From: Bosea sp. 29B
Lineage (GTDB): Bacteria; Pseudomonadota; Alphaproteobacteria; Rhizobiales; Beijerinckiaceae
DNA length: 64,000 bases
Reading direction: 5' to 3'
Assembly (NCBI RefSeq): GCF_902506165.1
Contig: NZ_LR733817.1
Coordinates: 758,152-822,151 of the forward strand
This document shows, one piece after another, positions 25,973 through 34,587 of the stretch. The notes under the pieces are model-generated. The model was not told the DNA's origin. It saw only the letters and a program-made list of their open reading frames with translations, and ran no database searches. The number at the start of each line of letters is the position of its first letter. The stretch's first letter is position 1. The translations under genes and the position numbers were made by a program.

Positions 25973-27676
25973 TCAAGCGGGCCGGCGCGCCGTATCCGGG
26001 ACGGATGGCAGTGCGCGTGACCCGGCCTCTTCAGTCGCGTCGATCTCGGCCAGCGGCAGACGCAGGCGGATCGTCGTTCCTTTTCCTTGCTCGCTCGTGA
26101 TCTCCAGCCCTCCCCGGCTGTCGTCGATGAAGGTCTGGACCTGGCTGAGTCCCAGGCCGCTGCCCTGCCCGGCCGTCTTGGTCGTGAAGAACGGGTCCAA
26201 GGCCTGGCCGAGGACCGTTTCCGACATGCCCTGCCCGTTGTCCGACACGCGGACTTCGCTCCAGCCCGGCCCGCCCTGCCCCGGAGGACGCTCGTCCCTG
26301 ACATCGAGCGACACCCTTCCCCCATCCGGCATCGCGTCGCGCGCATTCAGGATCAGGTTCAGCAGGACGGCGAGAAGCTGGGGACGGTCGATCCGGCACG
26401 GCAAGGCCGATGCCGCGGTCGACAGGCGGACCTCCACCTTCGGCCCCGCAGCGCGATGAAGCATCGGCAGCGCCTCGGTTAGGACGAGATTCAGGTCATT
26501 GACCCCAGGCGCGCGGCTGCCAGTGCGGGCATGCGACAGCAATTGGGTGACCAGCTCGCCGCCGACGGTGAGGGTGGCGTCGATCTGATCCAGTAATTCG
26601 CTCGCCTTGGGCCGGTCGGCCGTTTGCGGGCGCAGCAGCAGGACGGCGGATCGAAGGATCCTCTGCAGGTTTCCAACATCATGCGCCACTCCCGCCGCGA
26701 ACCGGCCGATCGATTCGAGCCGCTCCGCTTCCGCCAGGCGCGCCCTGGCCCGCTCCTCTTGCAGCCGATGATCCCGTGTCAGCGCTTCCATGCCGGCGAA
26801 CATCACGATGATGATGGCCGCCCCGACGCTCGTCACGGTCATATGCGAGCGCCAGGAGCGCATGACGACAGCCTCCCGCATCGTTACGAGCATGACGAGC
26901 GGCAGGTTTTCGAGAGCCCTGAAGCTTGCGACCCGCTCATTGCCGTCGATCGGACTCGTCCCCCAGAAGACCTCCGGAGCGCTCCCGTCGCGAAATCGCC
27001 TGAAGGTTTCCCGTCCAGCGGCCGAGGTGCCGATCAAGGCGTGGATATGCGGAGAACGGGCGAGTTCGACGCCGTCTCTATGAAACAGGGCGACCGTGCC
27101 GCCATTGACCCAGAGCTGGCTGTAGAAGCGCTCGAAATACATCGGGTCGATCACAGCCACCGTGGCCCCGGCGAAGCTGCCGTCGAGCCCCTCGATCCGG
27201 CGCGACAGCGCGACGATCCAGGCCCCCGACGCGCGGCTGCGCAGGGGAGCATCGATATGCAGCCCCACGGACGGGCTGTCCTTCTGGACCGTAAAATAGG
27301 GTCGATCCGCCAGGCTGGTTCGTGGCGATGCCGGGTAGCTGGTGCTCTGCGACACGAAGCCGTCGGCTCCGACCACGAACAGCGCGCGCACATAGGGCAA
27401 GACACTCAGCCGCTTGCGCAGATCGGCGACGAAGCGCGGATCATTGTCGGCGAGGTTGGGCGTGCCTGCCGCCTCCGCCGCCATGCCTTGAAGGCTCAGA
27501 TCGATCGATTGGATGGTGCGGCCCGTCTGCTCGGACAACAGCTTCACCAGGTTGACGACGTTGCGCTCTGCGTCCTCCTGTGCTGCCCGGTGACTCCGCC
27601 AGGCCTCGAATGCCAGCAAGCTCAGGATGCCCAGCACCAGAAAGAGCGCCGATGTCGGGCGTCGGAACACTGTCAC
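25973..27676 (-). CDS. Membrane sensor histidine kinase with periplasmic PDC/Cache domain
   Basis: 567 aa. One helix at residues 8-24, a periplasmic double-Cache-like domain (about 35-265, with DRPYFTVQKDSP, a common Cache signature), a second helix at about 281-298, then a kinase core. The phosphoacceptor is H332 in AAGVAHDVGN. N box NLILNARDAMPDGG, G1 DNGQGM and G2 GQGSGLGLS are intact. The H box reads HDVGN rather than HEIRN/HELNN, as in HWE-less kinases of the NtrB-like HisKA group. GTG start at 27676. Cache domains usually bind small carboxylates or amino acids, which fits a catabolic region, but the ligand is unknown. Confidence 0.9.
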   Translation of the reverse strand: MTVFRRPTSALFLVLGILSLLAFEAWRSHRAAQEDAERNVVNLVKLLSEQTGRTIQSIDLSLQGMAAEAAGTPNLADNDPRFVADLRKRLSVLPYVRALFVVGADGFVSQSTSYPASPRTSLADRPYFTVQKDSPSVGLHIDAPLRSRASGAWIVALSRRIEGLDGSFAGATVAVIDPMYFERFYSQLWVNGGTVALFHRDGVELARSPHIHALIGTSAAGRETFRRFRDGSAPEVFWGTSPIDGNERVASFRALENLPLVMLVTMREAVVMRSWRSHMTVTSVGAAIIIVMFAGMEALTRDHRLQEERARARLAEAERLESIGRFAAGVAHDVGNLQRILRSAVLLLRPQTADRPKASELLDQIDATLTVGGELVTQLLSHARTGSRAPGVNDLNLVLTEALPMLHRAAGPKVEVRLSTAASALPCRIDRPQLLAVLLNLILNARDAMPDGGRVSLDVRDERPPGQGGPGWSEVRVSDNGQGMSETVLGQALDPFFTTKTAGQGSGLGLSQVQTFIDDSRGGLEITSEQGKGTTIRLRLPLAEIDATEEAGSRALPSVPDTARRPA

Positions 27677-28089
27677 CAGGGGCGCCGCCGATCACGATGC
27701 GGCAGATATCGCAGCATGCCCATCACTTCAAAAAGTTGGGATTGTCATGAAACGTAGAAGTGTGCCGATCCTCGCCCCTATCCATCACCTTCGCGCAAGC
27801 CGATATCCACTTTGCGCGGGACCATACTGACAGGCATTCATCGCCGCTCAAAATCAGGTCGATACCTGAGGCCGTCTCAGCCGACCTTAGGGCAGCGGTC
27901 TGCGCCGGTCATCCCATCGGCGAGACCACAGCCGAGATCGAGGCGGTCATCGCCGCGGCGCAGCGTGTCTTGAACCAGGCGCCGCTTCTGCCACGGCCTC
28001 CGGGCGCTTGGCTCCGACACGCCGCCGATTGAATTGGGGCCCGGCCGCTCACTCCCCCCTCGCCCTCGAAATGGAACGAGAATTCTGCT
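27677..28089. other. Intergenic region between kinase and aminotransferase
   Basis: 413 bases upstream of the kinase and downstream of the aminotransferase. A plus-strand frame from the GTG at 27760 to 28032 (90 codons, containing GHPIGETTAEIEAVIAAAQ) has some coding look but no recognisable family and no strong ribosome site; I do not call it a gene. The kinase promoter should lie in 27690-27760. Confidence 0.3.
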
Positions 28090-29295
28090 CTATCGCGCGA
28101 CGCGATCCTCCGCCCGCGCTGTGCAGTCCCGCAGCACCTTCGCCAGGCGCCGCACGCCCTCTTCCATGCGATCGAGCGGGGCGGCCGAAAAGCTGAGGCG
28201 CAGCGACGCTGTCGCCTGCCCATCGGGCTGGAAGGCCGAGCCCGGAACATAGGTCACCCCTGCGACCGCAGCCCGGCTCAAGAGCGCATGCGCATCGATA
28301 TCGGCATTGAGATTCAGCCAGATGAAGAACCCGCCCTGGGGAGCGACCCAGCTGGCATGGTTGCCGAGTTCCAATTGGAGTGCCGACAGCATCGTGTCCC
28401 GCCGGATGCGGTAAGCGTCGCGCAAGCGGTTCGCATGGCTGTCGAGGATGCCGTCGAACAGGCCGCGCAAGCAGGCCTGGGCCAGGCTGCCGGCCTGCAG
28501 GTCCTCGCTCTGCTTCATCAGGGCGAGCTTGGCGACCACGGAGCTCGGCGCCACCAGCCAGCCGACGCGAAAGCCGGGCGCAATCGCCTTTGAGAAGGTG
28601 CCGAGATAGATCGTCCGCGCCTCCTCGATCGAGCACGCCTCGATGTCGACGGCCAGGAGCGGCGGCAGCGCCGCGCCCTCATAGCGCAGCACTTCGTAGG
28701 GATCGTCCTCGACCAGGACCGTATCCAGCTCCTGCGCCAGGGCGATGAGCTCGCGGCGCTGGGCGAGCGACAGCGTGGCCCCGGTCGGATTGTGGAAATT
28801 CGACATCGCGTAGATCAGCGCGGGCCTTTCATCGGCAGCGCGCCCTGCCATCTCCAGCGATTGCACTCTTGCGCCGTGCGCGAAGAAGATCTGCAGCGCG
28901 CCAGGATAGGTCGGGCTCTGGACCAGAACGCTCGCGCCGGGCTCGGCGAACAGCTCGGTGACGAGATCGAGCGCCTGCTGAGCGCCGTTCGTCAGCAGGA
29001 TGTTCTGCCGTTCACACGCCACGCCTTTGGCGCGCATATAGGCGCAGATCCGTTCGCGCAGAGCCGGGTCGCCCTCGCTCGGGCCATATTGCAGGGCAGC
29101 CCGGGTCCGCTCCGGCTGAGACAGGATCCGGGCGAGACTGTCGCGGATTTCAGCCACGGGAAAGAGCGAGGAATCGGGCTCGCCGGGACCGAACGATATG
29201 CAATCGGCTGCCTTGGCCATGGTCGCCAGGCCGCGGATGGCGGACGGCACGATACGGTTCGCATAGCGCGAGAAGCGCTGTTCCATCTGGATCAT
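28090..29295 (-). CDS. PLP-dependent aminotransferase, class I/II (LysN/2-aminoadipate type)
   Basis: 401 aa fold-type I aminotransferase. Visible landmarks: FGPGEPDSSLFP at the N-terminus, LQYGPSEGDPALRERI, TNGAQQALDLV (phosphate-binding side), the NFHNPTG motif, VEDDPYEVLRYEG with the pyridine-N aspartate, and LGTFSKAIAPGFRVGW with the Schiff-base lysine. The pattern is that of the MocR-related / 2-aminoadipate aminotransferase branch, without the MocR DNA-binding domain. Start overlaps the IclR stop (ATGA). It lies divergently next to a benzoylformate-decarboxylase operon, so a role in making an aryl 2-oxo acid from an amino acid (phenylglycine-like) is an inference. Confidence 0.87.
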   Translation of the reverse strand: MIQMEQRFSRYANRIVPSAIRGLATMAKAADCISFGPGEPDSSLFPVAEIRDSLARILSQPERTRAALQYGPSEGDPALRERICAYMRAKGVACERQNILLTNGAQQALDLVTELFAEPGASVLVQSPTYPGALQIFFAHGARVQSLEMAGRAADERPALIYAMSNFHNPTGATLSLAQRRELIALAQELDTVLVEDDPYEVLRYEGAALPPLLAVDIEACSIEEARTIYLGTFSKAIAPGFRVGWLVAPSSVVAKLALMKQSEDLQAGSLAQACLRGLFDGILDSHANRLRDAYRIRRDTMLSALQLELGNHASWVAPQGGFFIWLNLNADIDAHALLSRAAVAGVTYVPGSAFQPDGQATASLRLSFSAAPLDRMEEGVRRLAKVLRDCTARAEDRVAR

Positions 29296-30101
29296 TCGAC
29301 GTCCCGAAGGCTCGAGGTTGCGCGTGGGGCGGAGGGCGCACGCAGGCCCGTCAACTGGTCGACCAGCAGGCTGGCTGACGCGACGAGCTGGAGCACGAGG
29401 CGATGCTCAAGCTTCTCGTCGAGGCTACGGGCATCGAGGACGAGACTGACGCTGGCGGTGATGCCGAGCCCCGTCGCCGCAATCGGCACGGCAATGCCGA
29501 CGAGCCCGTCATCGATCTCGCCGCGGGTGATGCAGTATCCAGACCGGCGTATGCCTGCGAGCACACCACGCAGCTCCCCGAGCTCTGCCCGCGCTGCAGC
29601 TTCGTCGGCCCCGGTCGTACCGGCGAGGCTGTCGGTCACGAGCCGGGACAATCGGCGAGCGGGCAGCAGCGACAGGATCGTCTTCGAGGTTGCGCCCCGG
29701 GTCAGCGGCATCGGCCGCCCACGCTCATAGGACGGGCGCGCCGGCAGGCTGCCAAAGGCCGCATCGGCGACGCAGAGCACGGTATCGCCGTACAGACGCG
29801 CCAGCAGTGCGAGGCATGGCACACCAGCTTGAGTGACGAGATCATGCAGGTGGGAGTGCCCGGCCCGGACCAATGGATCGGTCAAGCGGACGAGCCGGTC
29901 GAACTCGACGAAGGCCGGGCCAAGACGGTAATGCGCCTCATAGGCCGGCTCGAGAAAGCCCTCGCCCACCAGGTCCCTCACCGTCCGGTAGATCGTGCTT
30001 GGCGGCCTGCCGAGCGCCTCCGCCATCTCCTGCACCGTCCAGCTGCCCTTTGCCTCCCCGAACAGCCGAAGCAGCTTGATATAGCGCCCGAGGCTGCTCA
30101 C
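29292..30101 (-). CDS. IclR-family transcriptional regulator
   Basis: 269 aa. N-terminal wHTH (TVQEMAEALGRPPSTIYRTVRDLVGEGFLE) and a C-terminal GAF-like effector domain with AFGSLPARPSYERGRPMPLTRGATSKTILS and RRSGYCITRGEIDDGLVGIAVPI, the usual IclR ligand-pocket segments. It is the first gene of the operon with the aminotransferase and divergent from a LysR gene across 30102-30420. IclR regulators often control aromatic-acid catabolism, consistent with the neighbouring decarboxylase operon. Confidence 0.9.
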   Translation of the reverse strand: MSSLGRYIKLLRLFGEAKGSWTVQEMAEALGRPPSTIYRTVRDLVGEGFLEPAYEAHYRLGPAFVEFDRLVRLTDPLVRAGHSHLHDLVTQAGVPCLALLARLYGDTVLCVADAAFGSLPARPSYERGRPMPLTRGATSKTILSLLPARRLSRLVTDSLAGTTGADEAAARAELGELRGVLAGIRRSGYCITRGEIDDGLVGIAVPIAATGLGITASVSLVLDARSLDEKLEHRLVLQLVASASLLVDQLTGLRAPSAPRATSSLRDVE

Positions 30102-30420
30102 GGCTCGCCCCGGCTCGTCTTGGTCACGACCTGGTCGGCCAGATGACCGACGGGCCTAGCCCGGCAGGCCTCGACATCGGCTTGCGCAAGGCCGGGCCTC
30201 TCATCCAGCCCTTCGCACGGGACCGTTCCTGGCCCGCACGAACAGGGGCCGCGGTGCTGCCGGCTCCACAAAGTCGGGCGCATAAATCGACTTCTCCATT
30301 TTCTTGCTTTGTCGATATTACTGATACATTGGTCCAGTCAATTTCTCATATTTTGAGATTTCAGCAAATCTTGTACGCTTGACGGCAAGGCTGCCCGACC
30401 GCCGCTCCCGGGAGATCGTC
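30102..30420. promoter_or_regulatory. Divergent promoter region IclR/LysR with inverted repeat
   Basis: 319 bases. The part 30280-30380 is A/T-rich and holds TCTCA (30344-30348) and TGAGA (30354-30358), a 5+5 inverted repeat with 5-base spacer resembling a LysR box. No gene seen. Confidence 0.5.
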
Positions 30421-31374
30421 ATGGTGAAGCTCAACGACCGGCTCAGCCTCAAGACCATGAAGCTGATCGCCGGCATCGAACGTCACGGCAACCTCTCGCT
30501 GGCGGCCGAGGAGCTCCATATCGTGGTTTCGGCAGCGAGCCGCCGCATCCGCTTCCTCGAGGATTCTCTGGGTTTCCGCCTCATCGAGCGAGCCGGCCGC
30601 GGCATCGGCTTGACAGTGCCAGGGCGCGCGATTGCCACACATGCGCACAAGATCCTTGCCGATATCGACCAGCTCGAAGGTGAGCTGCAGGACATCACGG
30701 ATGGCGTCCTGGAGCAGATTCGGCTGAGCGTTTCGGGGCCAGCCCTTTTTCATGACTTGCCCGAGCAATTGCGGACATTCCTCGGCAGCTATCCCTATGT
30801 CCGACTCTCGGTTGAAGAACAGACCAGCAATGCGGTCGCCGAGAGCGTGCTCGATGGCCGGGCGGAGCTGGGCATCCTGCTTGGCGCCGAAGTCAGTCCC
30901 GGCCTGCGTCTTCGGCCCTATCGATGCGACGCGCTCGGGATCGTGGTTCCTCCGGCGCATCCGCTCGCCGGCCGGACCACAGTTCGGTTCGCAGAGCTGC
31001 TCGACCAGGATTGGGTGCTGCCGCCGGATTCCGCGATCGGCAACTTGCTGGCCCAGAAGGCAGCAAGCCATGGCGCCGAGCTGGTCACGCGCATTCGCGT
31101 GCATGGCATCGCCTCGACCAGCCGAGTGGTGCAGGGAGGGCTGGGTATAACGGTGCTGCCGATGCGCAGTGCCGCGCGGGAGGTCGCCAGCCGCGGCCTC
31201 GTCAGCATTCCGCTGGCGGAGAGCTGGGCCTCCTGCAACCTGCACCTCGCGACCTTGCGCAACGCGATCCTCTCACCGGCCATGGCCGCACTGGTCGACA
31301 TCCTGACGGCGCAGCCGGAACGATCGGTGCGGCCGCCGGTGTGCAGCAGCGGTCCCGATCTGGGCGGCCGCTGA
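30421..31374 (+). CDS. LysR-family transcriptional regulator
   Basis: 317 aa. HTH segment LKTMKLIAGIERHGNLSLAAEELHI, VVSAASRRIRFLEDSLGFRL, and a standard effector domain (LRLRPYRCDALGIVVPPAHPLAG). ATG at 30421 has GGGAG ten bases upstream; the frame is open back to a TTG at 30379. The HTH has VVSAASRR where SQPAVSRQ is usual. It probably controls the MFS-decarboxylase-dehydrogenase operon that follows 150 bases later. Confidence 0.9.
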   Translation: MVKLNDRLSLKTMKLIAGIERHGNLSLAAEELHIVVSAASRRIRFLEDSLGFRLIERAGRGIGLTVPGRAIATHAHKILADIDQLEGELQDITDGVLEQIRLSVSGPALFHDLPEQLRTFLGSYPYVRLSVEEQTSNAVAESVLDGRAELGILLGAEVSPGLRLRPYRCDALGIVVPPAHPLAGRTTVRFAELLDQDWVLPPDSAIGNLLAQKAASHGAELVTRIRVHGIASTSRVVQGGLGITVLPMRSAAREVASRGLVSIPLAESWASCNLHLATLRNAILSPAMAALVDILTAQPERSVRPPVCSSGPDLGGR

Positions 31375-31476
31375 TCGGGCCTCCGGCGTCGGTTTCCCGA
31401 ATGCGAACAATGCTTGACGAAATGCCGCTCGACGCCCGGCGGCGCGGACGGCCATGCTTTGCCTCACGATAATCGC

Positions 31477-31515
31477 TTCGCAGGCGAACAGCTTTGCGAA
31501 TGCCATAATATTCGC
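31477..31515 (+). promoter_or_regulatory. Cluster of TTCGC/GCGAA half-sites upstream of the MFS gene
   Basis: Four half-sites in 39 bases: TTCGC (31477), GCGAA (31484), GCGAAT (31496) and ATTCGC (31510). They make two dyads, TTCGC-AG-GCGAA and GCGAAT-N8-ATTCGC, the second ending just before the Shine-Dalgarno sequence (GGGGGAAG) of the MFS gene. Position and symmetry suggest an operator for the adjacent LysR or IclR protein. Confidence 0.5.
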
Positions 31516-31526
31516 GGGGGAAGACC

Positions 31527-32831
31527 ATGTCGGCAGCGGCCATCGGCAAGCAATTTGCGCTTGGCAGGAAAGACCGTTCCAAAGTCGCGCTGTCCTGTTT
31601 TCTAGGCTCGGCGATCGAATGGTATGATTTCATGCTGTACGGTTTCCTCGCGCCGTTGGTGTTCGACAAGCTGTTCTTTCCCAATGCGGACCCGGTTGCG
31701 GGTACGATCGCCGTGCTCGGCATCTTTGCCGTCGGCTTCGTGGCAAGGCCCCTTGGCGGCCTGTTCTTCGGCCATTTCGGCGACCGCCTCGGTCGCAAGC
31801 CGGTGATGGCGGCGACGTTGATCCTGATGGGGCTGTCGACGACGGCGATCGGCCTCTTGCCGACCTACGGCTCGCTGGGGATCTGGGCGGCGGTTCTGCT
31901 GCTGGTCCTGCGCTTCCTGCAGGGGTTCGCCCTTGGCGGCGAGTCCACCGGGGCGCCGGTGCTGATGCTGGAGAGCGCGCCGGAGGGCAAGCGCGGCGTC
32001 TTCGCCTCGATCGCCCAGTCCGGCAACTTCGCCGGCGTCGTGATCGCCACCTTGGTGGTCTCCTTCGTGGCGACGCTGCCCAGTGGCATTCTGCTGGACT
32101 GGGGCTGGCGCGTGCCATTCCTGTTCAGCATCGTGCTCGTGGCCCTCGGCTTCTATGTCCGGCTCAAAGTCGAGGAATCGCCGGTATTCGAGGCTGCGCG
32201 GACGGCGCCGACGCGAATTCCACTGCTCCAGGTGCTCGACAACTACAAGCGGCCGGCCTTCATCGTGTTCTGCTGCGCGCTGGCCGAATCCGGCGTCTTC
32301 TATCTCACCTCGATCTTCGGCCTCTCCTATGGCGTGAAGACGCTGGGGCTTGATCAGGCCACGCTGCTGCGTGGCGTCCTGATCGGCAATGTCATCGCGA
32401 TCGGAATGGTGCCGCTTTTCGGCAGCCTGTCGGACCGTATCGGCCGACGCCTGGTATTGGGCACCGGCTTCGTCTTGGCCGGGCTCTACGTGGCCTTTTT
32501 CTTCTTTCCGCTGCTGCAGACCCGCGACACCCTGCTCGTCATGCTCGCCATGGCCATCCCGGGGGCGCTCATCCAGCCCATGCATATCGGGGTCACCTCG
32601 AGCTTCTATCCCGAGCTGTTCTCGGACACCCGCATTCGCTTCAGCGGCGTGTCGCTAGGCCGGCAGTTCGGCACGATCTTCGGCGGCGGCGCCATGCCTG
32701 TGATCGCAGCCAGCCTGCTCGCCTGGAGCGGCGGCAGCCTTGTGCCCATCGTGATCTATTTCAGCATCGTCTCGATCATCGCCGTCACGGCCGTGGTCGT
32801 CGCCGACGAAACCAGGCTCCGCTCGATCTGA
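31527..32831 (+). CDS. MFS transporter, metabolite:H+ symporter (MHS) family
   Basis: 434 aa with 12 hydrophobic segments. MHS family features: GSAIEWYDFMLYGFLAPLVF in helix 1, GHFGDRLGRKPVM in loop 2-3 and RFLQGFALGGESTGAPVLM in helix 4, as in ShiA, KgtP, ProP and citrate/dicarboxylate permeases. First gene of the operon with benzoylformate decarboxylase and aldehyde dehydrogenase. It probably imports the organic acid (for example an aryl 2-oxo or 2-hydroxy acid) that the following enzymes degrade. Strong GGGGGAAG ribosome site. Confidence 0.9.
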   Translation: MSAAAIGKQFALGRKDRSKVALSCFLGSAIEWYDFMLYGFLAPLVFDKLFFPNADPVAGTIAVLGIFAVGFVARPLGGLFFGHFGDRLGRKPVMAATLILMGLSTTAIGLLPTYGSLGIWAAVLLLVLRFLQGFALGGESTGAPVLMLESAPEGKRGVFASIAQSGNFAGVVIATLVVSFVATLPSGILLDWGWRVPFLFSIVLVALGFYVRLKVEESPVFEAARTAPTRIPLLQVLDNYKRPAFIVFCCALAESGVFYLTSIFGLSYGVKTLGLDQATLLRGVLIGNVIAIGMVPLFGSLSDRIGRRLVLGTGFVLAGLYVAFFFFPLLQTRDTLLVMLAMAIPGALIQPMHIGVTSSFYPELFSDTRIRFSGVSLGRQFGTIFGGGAMPVIAASLLAWSGGSLVPIVIYFSIVSIIAVTAVVVADETRLRSI

Positions 32832-32898
32832 GCGAGCCGCCGGCCCCCGCCCGGATCAGTCCGGGCCCGCGCAGGGCCGGATCCAGCTAGGAACCACC

Positions 32899-34539
32899 AT
32901 GCAGCCAACAGACAAGGCCGGCGCTCCGGGCCCGCAGCGCGCGGAGCCGGCCGGCACCGTTCGCGATGCGACCATCTCGCTTCTGCGCGCGCTCGGCATG
33001 ACCACGGTGTTCGGCAATCCCGGCTCGACCGAACTCGCCTTCCTGCATGATTGGCCAGGCGATTTCCGCTATGTGCTTGGCCTGCAGGAGAGCAGCGTCG
33101 TCGGGATGGCCGACGGCTATGCCCAGGTCACCGGCACCGCGGCATTCGTCAACCTGCATTCCGCCGCCGGCGTCGGCCATGCGCTCGGCAGCATCTACAC
33201 GGCCTACCGGAACCAGACGCCGCTCGTCATCACCGCCGGCCAGCAGGCTCGGCCGCTGCTTCCGTTGCGCCCTTTTCTCGGCGCCACCTCGGCGACGGAG
33301 TTTCCGAAGCCCTATGTGAAATGGAGCTGCGAGCCCGCGCGCGCCGAGGACGTGCCGCTCGCCATCGCACAGGCCCACGCCATCGCGATGCAGAAGCCCT
33401 GCGGCCCGACCTTCGTCTCCATCCCCGCAGACGACTGGCAGGCCCCCTGCCCCCCGGTGCTGCCCCGGCAGACCAGTCGTGACTTCGGCCCCAACCTCGA
33501 GCTGCTGCAAGACTTCGCCGCGGCGCTCGACGCCAGCGAGCGGCCAGCCATCGTCGTCGGAGCGGGCGTCGCACGGGACGATGCCTCGGCGCTCGTCGTC
33601 ACGCTCGCCGAGCGTCTCCAGGCGGCAGTCTGGACCGCACCGGTCGCGAGCCGCGCCTCATTCCCGGAAGACCACCCGCTCTTCAATGGCTTCCTGCCGG
33701 CTGCACCCGAACCTCTCGCCAAGCGGCTCGGGCAATACGACCTGGTGCTCGTTCTCGGCGCGCCCGCCTTCACCTTCCATGTCGCCGGCGATCTGGCCGG
33801 GTTGCAGTCGGGACCGCCGATCCTCCAGATCACCGACGACGGCGATGCCGCCGCCTCCGCAGCAGCCGGCGCCAGCCTGCTGTCGTCCATGCGCCCTGCG
33901 GTCTCCGAGCTGCTGGCGCGGCTGCCACAACGAGAGCGCCTGCCCGCTGGCGCCGGGCGCTCTCCGGCACCGCGGATCACCATCGCCGACCTGATCCCGG
34001 CGAGCCTCGTTATGCAGACGATCGCGGATCTGCGTGCCGCTGGCAGCGTGATCGTCGAGGAAGCGCCCTCCCACAAGGAGGCGCTCCAACGCCACCTGCC
34101 GATCCACGACAACGGCTTCTACTGCATGGCGAGCGGCGGGCTGGGTTTTGCCTTGCCTGCATCGGTCGGCATCGGGCTCGCCGAGCCGACACGACCGGTG
34201 ATCTGCATCATCGGCGACGGCTCGGCGATGTACTCCGTCCAGGCCTTGTGGACAGCGGCGCAACACCGGCTGCCGCTCACCGTGGTGGTCCTGAACAATG
34301 GCGGCTACGGCGCCATGCGCGCCTTCAGCCAATTGATGAAAAGCCCTGCCCCGCCTGGCATCGACCTGCCCGGGCTGGACTTCCCGGCCCTAGCCACCGG
34401 GCATGGCTGCGAGGCGATGCGCGTCGAGCGCGCCGCCGATCTGGCGCCTGCTCTCGCGCAGGCATTCGCCAGCACCTCACCGACACTCGTCGAAGTCGTG
34501 GTCGATCGGGCCGTGCCCGGCCTCTACGGGCTCGACTGA
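32899..34539 (+). CDS. mdlC: ThDP-dependent benzoylformate decarboxylase-like enzyme
   Basis: 546 aa ThDP enzyme of the MdlC subgroup. GNPGSTEL with S43 (S26 of the Pseudomonas putida enzyme), E64 in LQESSVVGMADGYA, NLHSAAGVGHALG with H87 (H70), and GAPAFTFH with H294 (H281) preserve the S-H-H catalytic set that separates benzoylformate decarboxylase from other ThDP decarboxylases. The diphosphate/Mg motif is GDGSAMYSVQALWTAAQ ... NNGGYGAM. Reaction: benzoylformate to benzaldehyde plus CO2, or the same on a related 2-oxo acid. It has a 17-residue N-terminal extension. Between an MHS permease and an aldehyde dehydrogenase, it fits a short 2-oxo acid to aromatic acid route; no mandelate dehydrogenase or racemase is present. 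Confidence 0.85.
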   Translation: MQPTDKAGAPGPQRAEPAGTVRDATISLLRALGMTTVFGNPGSTELAFLHDWPGDFRYVLGLQESSVVGMADGYAQVTGTAAFVNLHSAAGVGHALGSIYTAYRNQTPLVITAGQQARPLLPLRPFLGATSATEFPKPYVKWSCEPARAEDVPLAIAQAHAIAMQKPCGPTFVSIPADDWQAPCPPVLPRQTSRDFGPNLELLQDFAAALDASERPAIVVGAGVARDDASALVVTLAERLQAAVWTAPVASRASFPEDHPLFNGFLPAAPEPLAKRLGQYDLVLVLGAPAFTFHVAGDLAGLQSGPPILQITDDGDAAASAAAGASLLSSMRPAVSELLARLPQRERLPAGAGRSPAPRITIADLIPASLVMQTIADLRAAGSVIVEEAPSHKEALQRHLPIHDNGFYCMASGGLGFALPASVGIGLAEPTRPVICIIGDGSAMYSVQALWTAAQHRLPLTVVVLNNGGYGAMRAFSQLMKSPAPPGIDLPGLDFPALATGHGCEAMRVERAADLAPALAQAFASTSPTLVEVVVDRAVPGLYGLD

Positions 34540-34587
34540 CAGCGACCGCTGCCACGGCTTGCCACCAACCAATCAGGAAATCGTCCC

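Noticed and set aside
27760..28032. 90-codon plus-strand frame between kinase and aminotransferase
   Set aside because: No family, weak start context and a position overlapping the expected kinase promoter; left unannotated as a gene.
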